From Ferrovibrio xuzhouensis (lineage in GTDB: Bacteria > Pseudomonadota > Alphaproteobacteria > Ferrovibrionales > Ferrovibrionaceae), in NCBI RefSeq assembly GCF_042648965.1, contig NZ_JBHRYJ010000001.1:1550001-1614000 (forward strand): a DNA stretch of 64,000 nucleotides. Direction: 5' to 3'. The notes under the pieces were generated by a model that saw nothing but the letters and a program-made list of their open reading frames with translations, was not told where the DNA came from and did not search any database. How positions within the stretch are numbered: position 1 is the first letter of the stretch; each line of letters opens with the position of its first letter. Below are positions 15,977 to 25,774 of the stretch, one piece after another. The position numbers and the translations under genes are program-made.

Positions 15977-17593
15977 TCAAGCAGCCGCCGACCGGATCAG
16001 GTCGGCAGCCTTCTCTGCAATCATGATGGTCGGTGCATTGGTGTTGCCGCCGACCAGGCCCGGCATCACCGAGGCATCGGCCACCCACAGATGCTCCAGC
16101 CCGCGCAGGCGGAGCTGCGGATCGACCACCGCCTGTGCATCGTCGACGGCACCCATGCGGCAGCTGCCGACCGGGTGATAGATGGTATCGGCGCGGCTGC
16201 GGATCTGCTTCAGCAGGCCGTCGTCATCCTCGATGCCGTCGAGATACAGCTCGCGCGGCCGTTCCGCCATGAAGGCCTGTGCCCGCAGGATGCGGCGGCC
16301 GAGCTTCACGCCTTTCAGCAGCAGGTCGATGTCGTCGGGATGGCTGAAGAATTGCGGGTCGATCTTCGGCGGCAGCAGCGGATCGGCGCCGTGCAGGCCG
16401 ACGGTGCCGCGGCTTTTCGGCCGCAGCACGCAGGTATGCAGGCTGTAGCCGTGGCCGAGATGGGTCTTGCGCGCATGGTCGTCGACCAGCGCGACGACGA
16501 AGTGGAGCTGCAGGTCGGGCCGCGGCAGTGAAGGGTCGCTGCGCAGGAAGCCGCCGGCCTCGGCATAGTTGCTAGTCAGCATGCCGCGCCGGTCGCGGCG
16601 CCAGCGGCCGATCTCGCGCAGCAGCCGCAGGCCGCCACCCAATGACAGGCCGACCAGATCGGTGCTGTCGGCCTTGCAGAGCTGGACGAAATCGACATGG
16701 TCCTGCAGGTTCTGGCCGACCCCGGGCAGTTCGTGCAGCACCGGGATGCCATGGGCGTCGAGCTGGCTGCCCGGTCCGATGCCCGACAGCATCAGCAGCT
16801 GCGGCGACTGGAAGGCGCCGGCCGCCAGCACCACGCCGGCCTTCGCCCGCAGCGAGATTTCGTGGCGGCCCTGGCGGCAGGCGACGCCGACGGCGCGGCG
16901 GCCGGCGAGGATGATGCGCAAGGCGCGCGTGCCGGTCGCGATATGCAGGTTGTGGCGTGCGCGCACCTCCGGCGTCAGATAGGCACTTGCCGCCGACCAG
17001 CGTTCGCCGTTCTTCTGGGTGACCTGGAAATAGCCGACGCCCTCCTGCTCGGCGCCGTTGAAGTCGGCGTTGCGCGGCAGCTGCAGTTCGTCACAGGCCT
17101 GCAGGAAGATGTCGCTGAAGCGGTTCGGCGTGTTGATGTCGGCAATATTGAGCGGTCCGCCCTGGCCATGCAGCGCCCCATCCAATAGGGCGCCGTCGAG
17201 CCGCTCATTGTGCTCGGCGCGGCGGAAATACGGCAGCACATCGGCGAAACTCCAGCCGGCCGCCCCATGCAGCGTCGCCCAGTCGTCGTAGTCGGAGGCA
17301 TGGCCGCGCGCGTAGATCATCGCGTTCATCGACGACGAGCCGCCGAGCATGCGGCCGCGCGGCTGGTAGCCGCGCCGCCCGCCCAGGCCCGGCTGTGGCT
17401 CGGTCTGGAAGCCCCAGTTGCGCCACTTCACCGGCATGAAGACGGCGGCGCCCATCGGCACCCGGCACAGCACATGGTCGTCGGGGGGACCCGCCTCGAT
17501 CAGGCAGACCCGTGTGGTGCCGTCATCGCTGAGCCGGCGCGCCAGCACGCAGCCGGCCGAGCCGCCGCCAATGACAATATAATCGTACTCCAT
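15977..17593 (-). CDS. GMC family FAD-dependent oxidoreductase (alcohol/choline dehydrogenase-like)
   Basis: 538 aa from ATG 17593, preceded by GGGAGGGCGCC; the frame continues upstream but the FAD fold begins here (YDYIVIGGGSAGCVLARRL). GMC signatures: GGSSMNAMIYARGHASDYDDWA, VLAAGAFQSPQLLMLSGIG, and the C-terminal YHPVGSCRMG with the active-site His region and LWVADASVMPGLVGGNTNAP. These flavoproteins oxidise primary alcohols or choline to aldehydes. No betB partner or BetI regulator is adjacent, so a general alcohol dehydrogenase role is more likely than osmoprotectant synthesis. Confidence 0.9.
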   Translation of the reverse strand: MEYDYIVIGGGSAGCVLARRLSDDGTTRVCLIEAGPPDDHVLCRVPMGAAVFMPVKWRNWGFQTEPQPGLGGRRGYQPRGRMLGGSSSMNAMIYARGHASDYDDWATLHGAAGWSFADVLPYFRRAEHNERLDGALLDGALHGQGGPLNIADINTPNRFSDIFLQACDELQLPRNADFNGAEQEGVGYFQVTQKNGERWSAASAYLTPEVRARHNLHIATGTRALRIILAGRRAVGVACRQGRHEISLRAKAGVVLAAGAFQSPQLLMLSGIGPGSQLDAHGIPVLHELPGVGQNLQDHVDFVQLCKADSTDLVGLSLGGGLRLLREIGRWRRDRRGMLTSNYAEAGGFLRSDPSLPRPDLQLHFVVALVDDHARKTHLGHGYSLHTCVLRPKSRGTVGLHGADPLLPPKIDPQFFSHPDDIDLLLKGVKLGRRILRAQAFMAERPRELYLDGIEDDDGLLKQIRSRADTIYHPVGSCRMGAVDDAQAVVDPQLRLRGLEHLWVADASVMPGLVGGNTNAPTIMIAEKAADLIRSAAA

Positions 17594-17658
17594 GGCGCCC
17601 TCCCGGTCTTTGATACCAGTCTGGACGCGCCGCCGGCTGGCGGCAAGCCGGCTTTTGC

Positions 17659-18069
17659 CTAGACCCGCAGGGCGGCCAGCGCGATCACCAGCAGCCAGAC
17701 GGCAGCGACGATCATCATGCTGAAGGTCCCGCCGATGCCGATGATGCGCCCCAGCCCGGTGCCCCCGCTGCGCGAGACGCCGAGGGCATGGGCGATGCGG
17801 CCGACCAGCAGCAGCAGGCCGAGCACATGCAGCGCCACCACCGGAACCTGGTGCGAAATTTCCAGCAGCAGCAGCAGGATCAGCGCCAGCGGCACATATT
17901 CGGCGCAATTCGCCTGCACCCGGATGGCGCGGCGCAGCACCGGCTGGTCGCCGTCACCCAGCCCGACCTTCAGCGCACGGCGCAGCAGGATCACCCGTGC
18001 CGAAAGAACCATCAGCAGCAGGCCGCACAATGCGGCATAGAGCGGGGTGACGAAGAAGGGCAGCGCCAT
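17659..18069 (-). CDS. MAPEG family membrane protein
   Basis: 136 aa with four hydrophobic segments. The MAPEG pattern is visible: RRALKVGLGDGDQPVLRRAIRVQANCAEYVPLALILLLLLE (the RxQxNxxEyvP core) and later GRIAHALGVS. Family members include glutathione-dependent membrane enzymes and many uncharacterised bacterial proteins. Good ribosome binding site (GGAGG) before the ATG. Lies 65 bp upstream of the GMC gene on the same strand; joint transcription is possible. Confidence 0.85.
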   Translation of the reverse strand: MALPFFVTPLYAALCGLLLMVLSARVILLRRALKVGLGDGDQPVLRRAIRVQANCAEYVPLALILLLLLEISHQVPVVALHVLGLLLLVGRIAHALGVSRSGGTGLGRIIGIGGTFSMMIVAAVWLLVIALAALRV

Positions 18070-18156
18070 ATCGGCCTCCAGGGTGGCTTCGGCTTATATA
18101 CGACGGGAAAATACGGCCGGATGATGATCCGGCGGATGATGACCCCGGGCGGCCGG

Positions 18157-20358
18157 CTATTCCGCGGCGCCCTTGGCCGCCCCCTTGGCGGAAGGGGCCG
18201 CGTGCTGGTTGCGCACCAGCTGCAGGATTTCGGCCGCCGCCTGCGGGATGTTGGTGCCGGGGCCATAGATGCCGGCGACGCCGGCCTTGCGTAAGTATTC
18301 GTAATCCTGCGACGGGATGACGCCGCCGGTGATCACCAGGATGTCGCCGGCGCCGTTCCTGCGCAACGCCTCGATCAGCTGGGGGACCAGCGTCTTGTGG
18401 CCGGCCGCCTGGGATGACACGCCGATCACATGCACGTCGTTGTCGATGGCATCCTTTGCCGCTTCCTCGGGGGTCTGGAACAGCGGGCCGACATCGACAT
18501 CGAAGCCGAGATCGGCAAAGGCGGTGGCGATCACCTTGGCGCCGCGGTCATGGCCGTCCTGGCCGAGCTTGACCACCAGCATGCGCGGCCGGCGGCCCTC
18601 TTCGGCGGCGAAGGCCTCGATGTCCTGCTGGATCTTCATGAAGCCCTCGTCATTCGCATAGGCCGCGCCGTAGACGCCGGCGATCGAGCGGATGGTGGCC
18701 TGGTGCCGGGTGAACACCTTTTCCATCGCCGAGGACATCTCGCCGACCGTGACGCGCGCGCGCGCCGCGTTGACGCAGAGCTCCAGCAGGTTGGCGCTGC
18801 CGGCTGCACCCTCTTCCAGCGCCCTGATCGCTGCTTCCGCCGCGGCCTTGTCCCGCGTGTTGCGGATGGTCTTGAGCCGGGTGACCTGCTGGTCGCGCAC
18901 ACGGGTGTTGTCGACCTCCAGCAGCTCGGGCACGTCCTGGCTGGTGGTACGGTATTTGTTGACGCCGACGATGACATCCTCGCCCCTGTCGACGCGGGCC
19001 TGGCGCCGCGCGGCGGCCTCCTCGATCTTCAGCTTCGGCATGCCGCTTTCGACCGCCTTGGTCATGCCGCCCATCGCCTCGACATCCTGGATCAGTGCCC
19101 AGGCATGCGTGACCAGCGCATGGGTCAGCGCCTCGACGTAATAGGAGCCGGCCAGCGGGTCGACCACGCGGGTGACCTCGGTCTCCTCGGCGATGATCAA
19201 CTGGGTGTTGCGCGCGATGCGGGCGGAAAATTCGGTCGGCAGCGCGATGGCCTCATCAAGCGCGTTGGTATGCAGCGACTGGGTGCCGCCGAGCACGGCA
19301 GCCATCGCCTCGATGGCGGTGCGCACCACGTTGTTGTAGGGGTCCTGTTCCGTGAGCGAGACGCCGGAGGTCTGGCAATGGGTGCGCAGCATCGACGAAC
19401 CCGGCTTCTTCGGGTTGAACTGCTGCATGATGCGCGCCCACAGCAGGCGGGCGGCGCGCAGTTTGGCGATCTCCATGAAGAAATTCATGCCGATGGCGAA
19501 GAAGAAGCTCAAGCGGCCGGCGAAGGCATCGACATCGAGGCCCGAGTTAATGGCCGTGCGCACATATTCGAGGCCGTCGGCCAAGGTGAACGCCAGCTCC
19601 TGCACCGCGGTCGCACCGGCTTCCTGCATGTGGTAGCCGGAAATCGAGATCGAGTTGAATTTCGGCATGTGGCTGGCGGTATAGCCGATGATGTCGGCGA
19701 TGATCCGCATGCTTGGGCCCGGCGGGTAGATATAGGTGTTGCGCACCATGAACTCTTTCAGGATGTCGTTCTGAATGGTGCCTGAAAGCTGTTCCGGCTT
19801 AACGCCCTGTTCCTCGGCGGCGACGATGTAGCAGGCCAGCACCGGCAGCACGGCGCCGTTCATGGTCATCGACACGCTCATCTTGTCGAGCGGGATGCCG
19901 TCGAACAGGATCTTCATGTCCTCGACGCTGTCGATGGCGACGCCGGCCTTGCCGACATCGCCGACCACGCGGGGATGGTCGCTGTCATAGCCGCGATGGG
20001 TGGCGAGGTCGAAAGCGACCGAGACGCCCTGCTGGCCGGCGGCGAGATTCTTGCGGTAGAAGGCGTTCGAGTCTTCCGCGGTCGAGAAGCCGGCATACTG
20101 GCGGATCGTCCACGGCCGGTTGGCATACATGGTGCCGCGCACGCCGCGGGTGAACGGCGCGAAGCCGGGCAGGGTATCCAGGCCCTCCAGCCCTTCCAGG
20201 TCGGCGGCGGTATACAGCGGCTTGATGGCGATGCCTTCGGGGCTGTCCCACACCAGGCCGTCCAGCGGCTTGTCGCCGAGCTCCTTGCGGGCGAGCTTCG
20301 CCCAGCTTTCAGGAAACTTGGCTTCGGGGAAAGACAGGTCGGCAGGCTTCTCGGTCAT
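18157..20358 (-). CDS. scpA: Methylmalonyl-CoA mutase, large subunit
   Basis: 733 aa from ATG 20358 (a TTG six codons upstream is open but unlikely). The catalytic TIM-barrel covers about residues 30-560 (RGVRGTMYANRPWTIRQYAGF, SISISGYHMQEAGA, RTHCQTSGVSLTEQDPYNN), and the B12-binding domain about 595-720 has the cobalamin-ligating motif DGHDRGAKVIA and GGVIP. It interconverts methylmalonyl-CoA and succinyl-CoA in propionate metabolism. Single-chain length matches the homodimeric or large-chain type; no small subunit or MeaB chaperone is adjacent, so partners are elsewhere. Also known as mcmA/bhbA. Confidence 0.95.
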   Translation of the reverse strand: MTEKPADLSFPEAKFPESWAKLARKELGDKPLDGLVWDSPEGIAIKPLYTAADLEGLEGLDTLPGFAPFTRGVRGTMYANRPWTIRQYAGFSTAEDSNAFYRKNLAAGQQGVSVAFDLATHRGYDSDHPRVVGDVGKAGVAIDSVEDMKILFDGIPLDKMSVSMTMNGAVLPVLACYIVAAEEQGVKPEQLSGTIQNDILKEFMVRNTYIYPPGPSMRIIADIIGYTASHMPKFNSISISGYHMQEAGATAVQELAFTLADGLEYVRTAINSGLDVDAFAGRLSFFFAIGMNFFMEIAKLRAARLLWARIMQQFNPKKPGSSMLRTHCQTSGVSLTEQDPYNNVVRTAIEAMAAVLGGTQSLHTNALDEAIALPTEFSARIARNTQLIIAEETEVTRVVDPLAGSYYVEALTHALVTHAWALIQDVEAMGGMTKAVESGMPKLKIEEAAARRQARVDRGEDVIVGVNKYRTTSQDVPELLEVDNTRVRDQQVTRLKTIRNTRDKAAAEAAIRALEEGAAGSANLLELCVNAARARVTVGEMSSAMEKVFTRHQATIRSIAGVYGAAYANDEGFMKIQQDIEAFAAEEGRRPRMLVVKLGQDGHDRGAKVIATAFADLGFDVDVGPLFQTPEEAAKDAIDNDVHVIGVSSQAAGHKTLVPQLIEALRRNGAGDILVITGGVIPSQDYEYLRKAGVAGIYGPGTNIPQAAAEILQLVRNQHAAPSAKGAAKGAAE

Positions 20359-21008
20359 TGTTTCTGTTCCACCCAAATCCGCAGGCGACTGGCTATGCTG
20401 CGGTGCAATGCCAGTATGCCGGACCGCATTATACTGTCAAATGCGGGCCCCGGGCGATTCACGGCCGGCAGATGCCCGTCTCCACGTCCCCGCTCTCCAG
20501 TCCCAGATGACCTTATGGCAAGACACCGATATCTCCGTCGGATGACCCGGAGGCTGTGGTGGCTAGGACGGTGATCTTATTTTTATACCTGAACTGCCAG
20601 TGATACATAAGTATGACTCGTTTTGCGAGTATTTCTCCAGGCCAGACGCCTTGGGCAAATGGTGTCAGCCGTTGATGTGCTGACTACTATTAGTGGTGTG
20701 CGAATCATCACAACTGCCCGGGCTTCCGATCTTCTTGGCCGAACATTAAGAAGATTTAATAATTTTTGACTGATTACCGCCATATTATGGCCTGACAGTT
20801 TATCCGCAGCCTTTCACGCGAAAGTGGCTAGCAATAATGTGTCCGTCAGCAGTGATCGTATCGGCCTCCCATCCACTCACTACTTCTGCGAGTCCACCTG
20901 CCGCTGCCGGTCTGCTCCAGCCCGGCTTCTAGTCAGACATTTGTTCCCTTCCCGCTTCCTCCTTCCTTCACGGCAGCCGTGTCTGCCGGCCACACCCACG
21001 GGACTGCC
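20359..21008. other. 650-bp AT-richer intergenic region
   Basis: Spacer between the mutase (minus) and the chemoreceptor (plus). The part from about 20570 to 20830 is clearly richer in A+T than its surroundings. It has a small hairpin ACTCG/CGAGT at 20616-20630 and a CTTTC/GAAAG inverted repeat at 20811-20824. A 66-codon frame on the minus strand (20583-20783) has no family and no good ribosome binding site, so it is not called. Probably promoters, possibly a remnant of acquired DNA. Confidence 0.4.
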
Positions 21009-22934
21009 ATGCACGCCAAGCTCTCCATGCGTATCCGGATCATCGCCATCTTCTCGTTGATTGTGCTGTGTGTCGCCGTCATGGGCAGCGTCATGCTGCT
21101 GCGGCTGCGCGATCTGGGCAGCGCGACGCTGGGGCTGCAGGATAATGCCGCGACGCTGATGCAGTTCGGCGGCTTCTCGAGCGATTTCGAGCGGCTGGCC
21201 CGGCTCGATGTCACCGGCCAACTGGACCTGCCGGCCGATGCACGCCAGCGGCTGCAGACCGAAGAGGCCGCGATCCGGCACGATATGGACAGGCTGTGGA
21301 CGGCCTATACGCCGTCGATCTCGCCAGGCGAGGAGGCTGAACGGGCCGCCGCGCTGAAATCCGCCTGGGGCGATTTCGGCGCCACCGAACGACGGCTGGA
21401 AGAGCTGGAACAGGCCGGCGACCATACCGGGGCCGCCGGCCTGATCACCGGCGATTTCAATGCCGCTGCCGTGCATTTCCGTGAGGCCATCACAGCCGCC
21501 ACCGGCCTGCAGGACCGCCAGGCCCGCCAGATCGCCGCCGACGCCGACCGCACCGTATCGTCGAGCTATATCTGGATTATTGCGATATTCGCGCTGACCC
21601 TGGCCGTGGCCCTGGCCGGCGCCCTGCTGACCATCTTCGGCGACATCCGCCTGATCCGCGCGCTGACCGCAGCGATGACCCGGCTGGCCGGCACCGATCT
21701 CGCCACCGCCATTCCCGGCGCCGGTCGCGGCGACGAAATCGGTGCCATGGCCGGTGCGGTACAGGTGTTCAAGGACAGCATGATCGCCCGCGAGCAAGCC
21801 GAAACCGAAATCGCCGCACAGCGCCGCACGGCCGAGGAACAGCGCGCCGAACGCGAGGCACGCGAACGCCGTGCCATCGAGGAAATCTCCGACCTGTGCA
21901 ACCGCGTCGCCGACGGCGATCTCGACCGGCGGCTCGACGAAGCCGGCAAGGAGGGCTTCCTGCTGACCCTGAGCCAGCGGCTGAACGGCCTGACCGGCAT
22001 GCTGCAGCAGATTACCGGTGAGATGGCCGCGGTAACCGCCGGCATGGCCGAGGGTGATCTCACCCGTTCGGTTGAAGGCAGTTATCGCGGCGTGTTCGGC
22101 ACGCTCAAGGACAGCGTCAACGCCATGGCTGGCAAACTGCGCAGCTTCGCCCTGCAGTTGCAGCAGAGCGCTGCCACGGTGCGGGCGGCGGCGGCGGAGA
22201 TTTCCACCGGCAGCCAGGATCTGGCGCAGCGGACCGAAAGCCAGGCAGCCAGCGTCGAGGAGACGGCGGCCTCGATGCACGAGATCACCACCACGGTAAA
22301 ACAGAATGCCGAGAATGCCGCCGCCGCCAACCAGCTCGCCGGCAGCGCGCGCCAGAGCGCCGAAACCGGCGGCAGCGTGGTTCGCGATGCCGTCGTCGCG
22401 GTCAGCCGCATCGAGGACAGCGCCCGGCGGATTTCCGACATCGTGTCGCTGATCGACGAGATCGCCTTCCAGACCAATCTGCTGGCGCTGAACGCCAGCG
22501 TCGAAGCCGCGCGCGCCGGCGAGGCGGGCAAGGGCTTTGCCGTGGTCGCCCAGGAAGTCCGCGCGCTGGCGCAGCGCAGTGCCAATGCCTCGAAGGACAT
22601 CAAGGCGCTGATCACCGAATCCAACACCCAGGTCAAGACCGGCGCGGACCTGGTGAACCAGACCGGCAATTCGCTCGACGGCATCGTCGGTGCGATCAAG
22701 AAGGTCTCCGAGATCGTCGCCGAGATCGCCGCGGCGAGCCGGGAGCAGGCAACCGGACTCGAACAGATCAACACTGCTGTCGGCCAGATGGACGAGATGA
22801 CCCAGCGCAACGGCGCGCTGGTGGAAGAGACCTCCGCTTCCGCCCAGTCGCTGGCCGACCAGGCCGGCCAGCTGTCCGAGCTGGTCGGCTTCTTCCGCAT
22901 CGAACGCCGGCCGAGGCTGCGCGTCGCCGAGTGA
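21009..22934 (+). CDS. Methyl-accepting chemotaxis protein
   Basis: 641 aa from ATG 21009; ATG 21027 is an alternative. TM1 at about residues 10-30, a roughly 155-residue periplasmic four-helix sensor, TM2 at about 190-213, then at least two HAMP segments (RGDEIGAMAGAVQVFKDSM; then VADGDLDRRLDEAG and AEGDLTRSVEG) and the long signalling hairpin. The hairpin tip, EIAFQTNLLALNASVEAARAG (AFQTNLLALNASVEAA core), binds CheA/CheW. The C-terminus lacks a CheR-binding pentapeptide, unlike the paralogue at 59934-62066. Ligand unknown. The kinase gene starts 19 bp downstream. Confidence 0.92.
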   Translation: MHAKLSMRIRIIAIFSLIVLCVAVMGSVMLLRLRDLGSATLGLQDNAATLMQFGGFSSDFERLARLDVTGQLDLPADARQRLQTEEAAIRHDMDRLWTAYTPSISPGEEAERAAALKSAWGDFGATERRLEELEQAGDHTGAAGLITGDFNAAAVHFREAITAATGLQDRQARQIAADADRTVSSSYIWIIAIFALTLAVALAGALLTIFGDIRLIRALTAAMTRLAGTDLATAIPGAGRGDEIGAMAGAVQVFKDSMIAREQAETEIAAQRRTAEEQRAEREARERRAIEEISDLCNRVADGDLDRRLDEAGKEGFLLTLSQRLNGLTGMLQQITGEMAAVTAGMAEGDLTRSVEGSYRGVFGTLKDSVNAMAGKLRSFALQLQQSAATVRAAAAEISTGSQDLAQRTESQAASVEETAASMHEITTTVKQNAENAAAANQLAGSARQSAETGGSVVRDAVVAVSRIEDSARRISDIVSLIDEIAFQTNLLALNASVEAARAGEAGKGFAVVAQEVRALAQRSANASKDIKALITESNTQVKTGADLVNQTGNSLDGIVGAIKKVSEIVAEIAAASREQATGLEQINTAVGQMDEMTQRNGALVEETSASAQSLADQAGQLSELVGFFRIERRPRLRVAE

Positions 22935-22953
22935 TTCGCCGAACAGCTTCCCC

Positions 22954-24453
22954 ATGACCGACAGCACCATGCCTGGCGAGGCCGAAAGCCTGTCGCGGCG
23001 CAACAGGCGGCACCGGCGCCAGGATATCTACCGGTCGACTTACCGGCAACGCGCGGTCGTGCTGCTGGTCAGCGGCGGTTTCGCATTGATGCTGATGCTG
23101 GCCGGCGCCGTCTGGCTGATCAGCGATCTGCGCCTGCAACGCAAGGAATCGCTGGTGGCCCTGTCGAGCTGGGCCCTGCTGCAGGTGCTGGAACAGCAAC
23201 CCGAGGCGGATGCGTCAGTAAACAATGTACTGCGAGATATCCGGCAGAAGCCGCATGCCGACAAGACGATCCGTCAACTGCTGGACACCAACGGCTCGAT
23301 GATCCGGACGTATCTTTATCCGGCGGATATGGCCAACTCCTGGCAACGCAATTCGACATTCGACGCCAGCGATCGCGATCTGCTGGAGGCTTTCTCCGAC
23401 TATATCCACCGGAATGACATGGCCGTCGACGGCCGCGGTGTTGCCGATCTCAGCACGCCCGGCAGGCGGCACTGGACTGTCGCTTACGCTTTTACGCCTG
23501 ACGGCCGTTCGGCCCGGCTGGTGGCGGCTTCAGCAAATGACTATTTCTACTCGCCGCGTTTCCGCATCGAGATTGCAGGCGCTATCCTCCTGTTCACCGG
23601 CCTGTTGCTGGCCTTCGCGACCCGCGTGCTGCTGCACTGGCAGAAGCAGCAGATTTTCGCCATGCTGGCGCTGGAGCGCAGTCACCGCGTGACCCGGCGC
23701 ACCCTGCGCGGCCGTGCCAACTTCTTCACTCATATGAGCCATGAACTGCGCACGCCGCTGAACGCGGTGATCGGCTTTTCGGAGATGATGAACAGCGAAA
23801 TATTCGGTCCGCTGTTGCCCCGCTACAAGGACTATGCCGGCGATATCCTGCACAGCGCCCGGCATCTGCTGTCGGTGATCGACAACATCCTGGATCTGTC
23901 GAAGATTGAATCCGGCCGCTGGGTGGTGGAGCGCCAGACGACTACGCCGGGCGCCATCGTCGAATCGGCCCGGCGCATGACTGCCGTGCAGGCCGAACGC
24001 TGCGGCGTGACGCTGGTGATCGCCAACCGTGCCGCCGAATGCTGGCAGAATCCGCTGCAGGCCGATGCCCGCGTGATGACCCAGGCACTGGTCAACCTGC
24101 TGGCCAATGCCATCGCCTTCACGCCGCCGGGCGGCCGGGTGACGGTCGATTGTGACCGCGACATCATCAGTGGCGACATGACCCTGGCGGTGACCGATAC
24201 CGGCCCGGGTATGAGTGCCGCCGAAGCCCGCGAGGCACTGGTGCCTTATGTCAGCCGTGACAGCCAGACAGCCCGCTCCGGCCGCGGCACCGGACTCGGC
24301 CTGCCGCTGGCTCGCGCCTTTGCCCGTCTGCATGGCGGCGAGCTGCGCCTGCATTCGCAGCCCGGCCGCGGCACCCAGGCAATTCTGGTGCTGCCGGCGG
24401 ACGCCACGAGCAGCGCGGCACCGGAGGATCAGCCGCTGCGGATTTCGGCCTGA
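22954..24453 (+). CDS. Membrane sensor histidine kinase
   Basis: 499 aa. TM1 about 37-57, extracytoplasmic sensor about 58-208, TM2 about 209-230, then HisKA with the phospho-His in FFTHMSHELRTPLNAVIGFSE and an HATPase domain (NLLANAIAFTPPGG, DTGPGMS, GRGTGLGLPLARAF). The H-box is PleC/DivJ-like. No response regulator adjoins it, so it is an orphan kinase or couples to a distant regulator. Tight spacing to the chemoreceptor gene upstream suggests co-transcription. Confidence 0.9.
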   Translation: MTDSTMPGEAESLSRRNRRHRRQDIYRSTYRQRAVVLLVSGGFALMLMLAGAVWLISDLRLQRKESLVALSSWALLQVLEQQPEADASVNNVLRDIRQKPHADKTIRQLLDTNGSMIRTYLYPADMANSWQRNSTFDASDRDLLEAFSDYIHRNDMAVDGRGVADLSTPGRRHWTVAYAFTPDGRSARLVAASANDYFYSPRFRIEIAGAILLFTGLLLAFATRVLLHWQKQQIFAMLALERSHRVTRRTLRGRANFFTHMSHELRTPLNAVIGFSEMMNSEIFGPLLPRYKDYAGDILHSARHLLSVIDNILDLSKIESGRWVVERQTTTPGAIVESARRMTAVQAERCGVTLVIANRAAECWQNPLQADARVMTQALVNLLANAIAFTPPGGRVTVDCDRDIISGDMTLAVTDTGPGMSAAEAREALVPYVSRDSQTARSGRGTGLGLPLARAFARLHGGELRLHSQPGRGTQAILVLPADATSSAAPEDQPLRISA

Positions 24454-24510
24454 CAAGGCGAAAGCCGGTCGGCACTGGCTGCCTGGCCGGGGCTGTGGTC
24501 TAGTCCATCC

Positions 24511-24885
24511 ATGCCCAGAGCCGCTGCGAAACCTAAGTCCGCCACCTATCCGCGCACGCGATTGCGCGTCTATCTGGCCGAGGACGTCATGCTCGGGCCG
24601 GGCAAGGCCGATCTGCTGGAGGGGATTGCCGAGACCGGCTCGATCGCTGCGGCCGGGCGGCGCATGGGCATGAGCTACAAGCGCGCCTGGATGCTGGTCG
24701 AGACACTGAACGGGTTTTTCCGTCAGCCGCTGGTCGCGGCGGCGACCGGCGGGGCGAAGGGCGGCGGCGCGGCGCTGACCCCGCTGGGGGTCGAGGTGCT
24801 GGCGCGCTTCCGCCGCATGGAGGCCGCCACCGTGAAGGCCTGCGCCGCCGAAATCGCCGCCCTGCAGAAGAAACGCGCGAAATAG
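24511..24885 (+). CDS. ModE-like winged-helix regulator (DNA-binding domain only)
   Basis: 124 aa. The ModE-type N-terminal domain is plain: LLEGIAETGSIAAAGRRMGMSYKRAWMLVETLN followed by GGGAALTPLGVEVLARFR. The molybdate-binding (MOP/TOBE) domains of E. coli ModE are missing, as in the short ModE-like proteins of many alphaproteobacteria, so how it senses molybdate is unclear. It stands 72 bp before modA, with a ModE-type palindrome in between, making control of modABC very likely. Confidence 0.88.
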   Translation: MPRAAAKPKSATYPRTRLRVYLAEDVMLGPGKADLLEGIAETGSIAAAGRRMGMSYKRAWMLVETLNGFFRQPLVAAATGGAKGGGAALTPLGVEVLARFRRMEAATVKACAAEIAALQKKRAK

Positions 24886-24923
24886 CCGTTCGGACATAAC
24901 GGTTGCAGCCCGCGCCGGCCTGT

Positions 24924-24947
24924 CGTTATAGTCCTTTGGATATAACG
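24924..24947. promoter_or_regulatory. ModE-type operator upstream of modA
   Basis: CGTTATA (24924-24930) and TATAACG (24941-24947) form an inverted repeat with a 10-bp spacer, matching the known ModE half-site form CGTTATATA/TATATAACG. The right arm ends within the ribosome binding site region (GGAG) of modA, so binding would block transcription near its start. An extra ATAACGG half-site lies just upstream at about 24895-24901. Confidence 0.85.
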
Positions 24948-24957
24948 GAGAGATGCC

Positions 24958-25755
24958 ATGCGCCGCCCTGCCTCGTCCCTTGCTGTGTTCGCCCTTGCCG
25001 CCGCCCTGTTCGTTGCCGCGCCGGCAGCGCATGCCGCCGATCTTCTCGTTTTCGCCGCCGCCAGCCTGAAAAACGCGCTGGCCGAGGTCGATGCCGGCTG
25101 GGCCGGGACCGCCCGGGGCAAGGCGGCCGGCGTGAAGACCTCGTTCGCGGGTTCCTCGGCGCTGGCCAGGCAGATCGAGGCCGGGGCGCCGGCGGATCTG
25201 TTCATCTCGGCCGATCTCGACTGGATGGATTACCTGCAGAAGGAGGATCTGGTGAAGACGGCGACGCGTGGCACCCTGCTCGGCAATGCCATCGTGCTGG
25301 TGGCGCCGCAGGATGGCGGCCCGGCCAGCGCCAGGATCGCCGATCTGCCGGCCCTGCTGGGCAAGGACGCCCGGCTCGCCATGGCCGATACCCGTGCCGT
25401 GCCGGCCGGCAAATACGGCAAGGCAGCACTGGAGCACCTGAAGCTGTGGGACGGCGTCTCGGGCCGCATTGCCCAGGCCGAGAATGTGCGCGCAGCCCTG
25501 GCACTGGTCGCCCGCGGCGAGGCGCCCTTCGGCATCGTCTATGCCACCGATGCGGCGGCCGAGCCGAAGGTGCGCGTGGTTGCCCGCTTCCCGGCCGGCA
25601 GCCATCCGCCGATCCTCTATCCGGCCGCCGTGCTGGCCGCGTCGACCAACCCGGCGGCGGCGGCCTACCTCGATTACCTGCACGGCCCGGCCGCGGCGGC
25701 GATCTTCGCTCGCAACGGCTTCACCGTGCTGCCGGCCGCACCAAAGACCAACTGA
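24958..25755 (+). CDS. modA: Molybdate ABC transporter, periplasmic binding protein
   Basis: 265 aa. Signal peptide about 1-28 (SLAVFALAAALFVAAPAAHA). Mature N-terminus ADLLVFAAASLKNAL is the ModA hallmark, with oxyanion ligands expected from Ser residues in AASL and FAGSSAL; the VRAALALVARGEAPFGIVYATDA segment supplies the other lobe. Binds molybdate (or tungstate) and delivers it to ModBC. First gene of modABC, just after the operator. Confidence 0.95.
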   Translation: MRRPASSLAVFALAAALFVAAPAAHAADLLVFAAASLKNALAEVDAGWAGTARGKAAGVKTSFAGSSALARQIEAGAPADLFISADLDWMDYLQKEDLVKTATRGTLLGNAIVLVAPQDGGPASARIADLPALLGKDARLAMADTRAVPAGKYGKAALEHLKLWDGVSGRIAQAENVRAALALVARGEAPFGIVYATDAAAEPKVRVVARFPAGSHPPILYPAAVLAASTNPAAAAYLDYLHGPAAAAIFARNGFTVLPAAPKTN

Positions 25756-25774
25756 GGGCAGCGATAACTCTTGC

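Noticed and set aside
20583..20783. 66-codon minus-strand frame in the AT-rich spacer
   Set aside because: No recognisable family, no good ribosome binding site, and composition unlike the genes around it.
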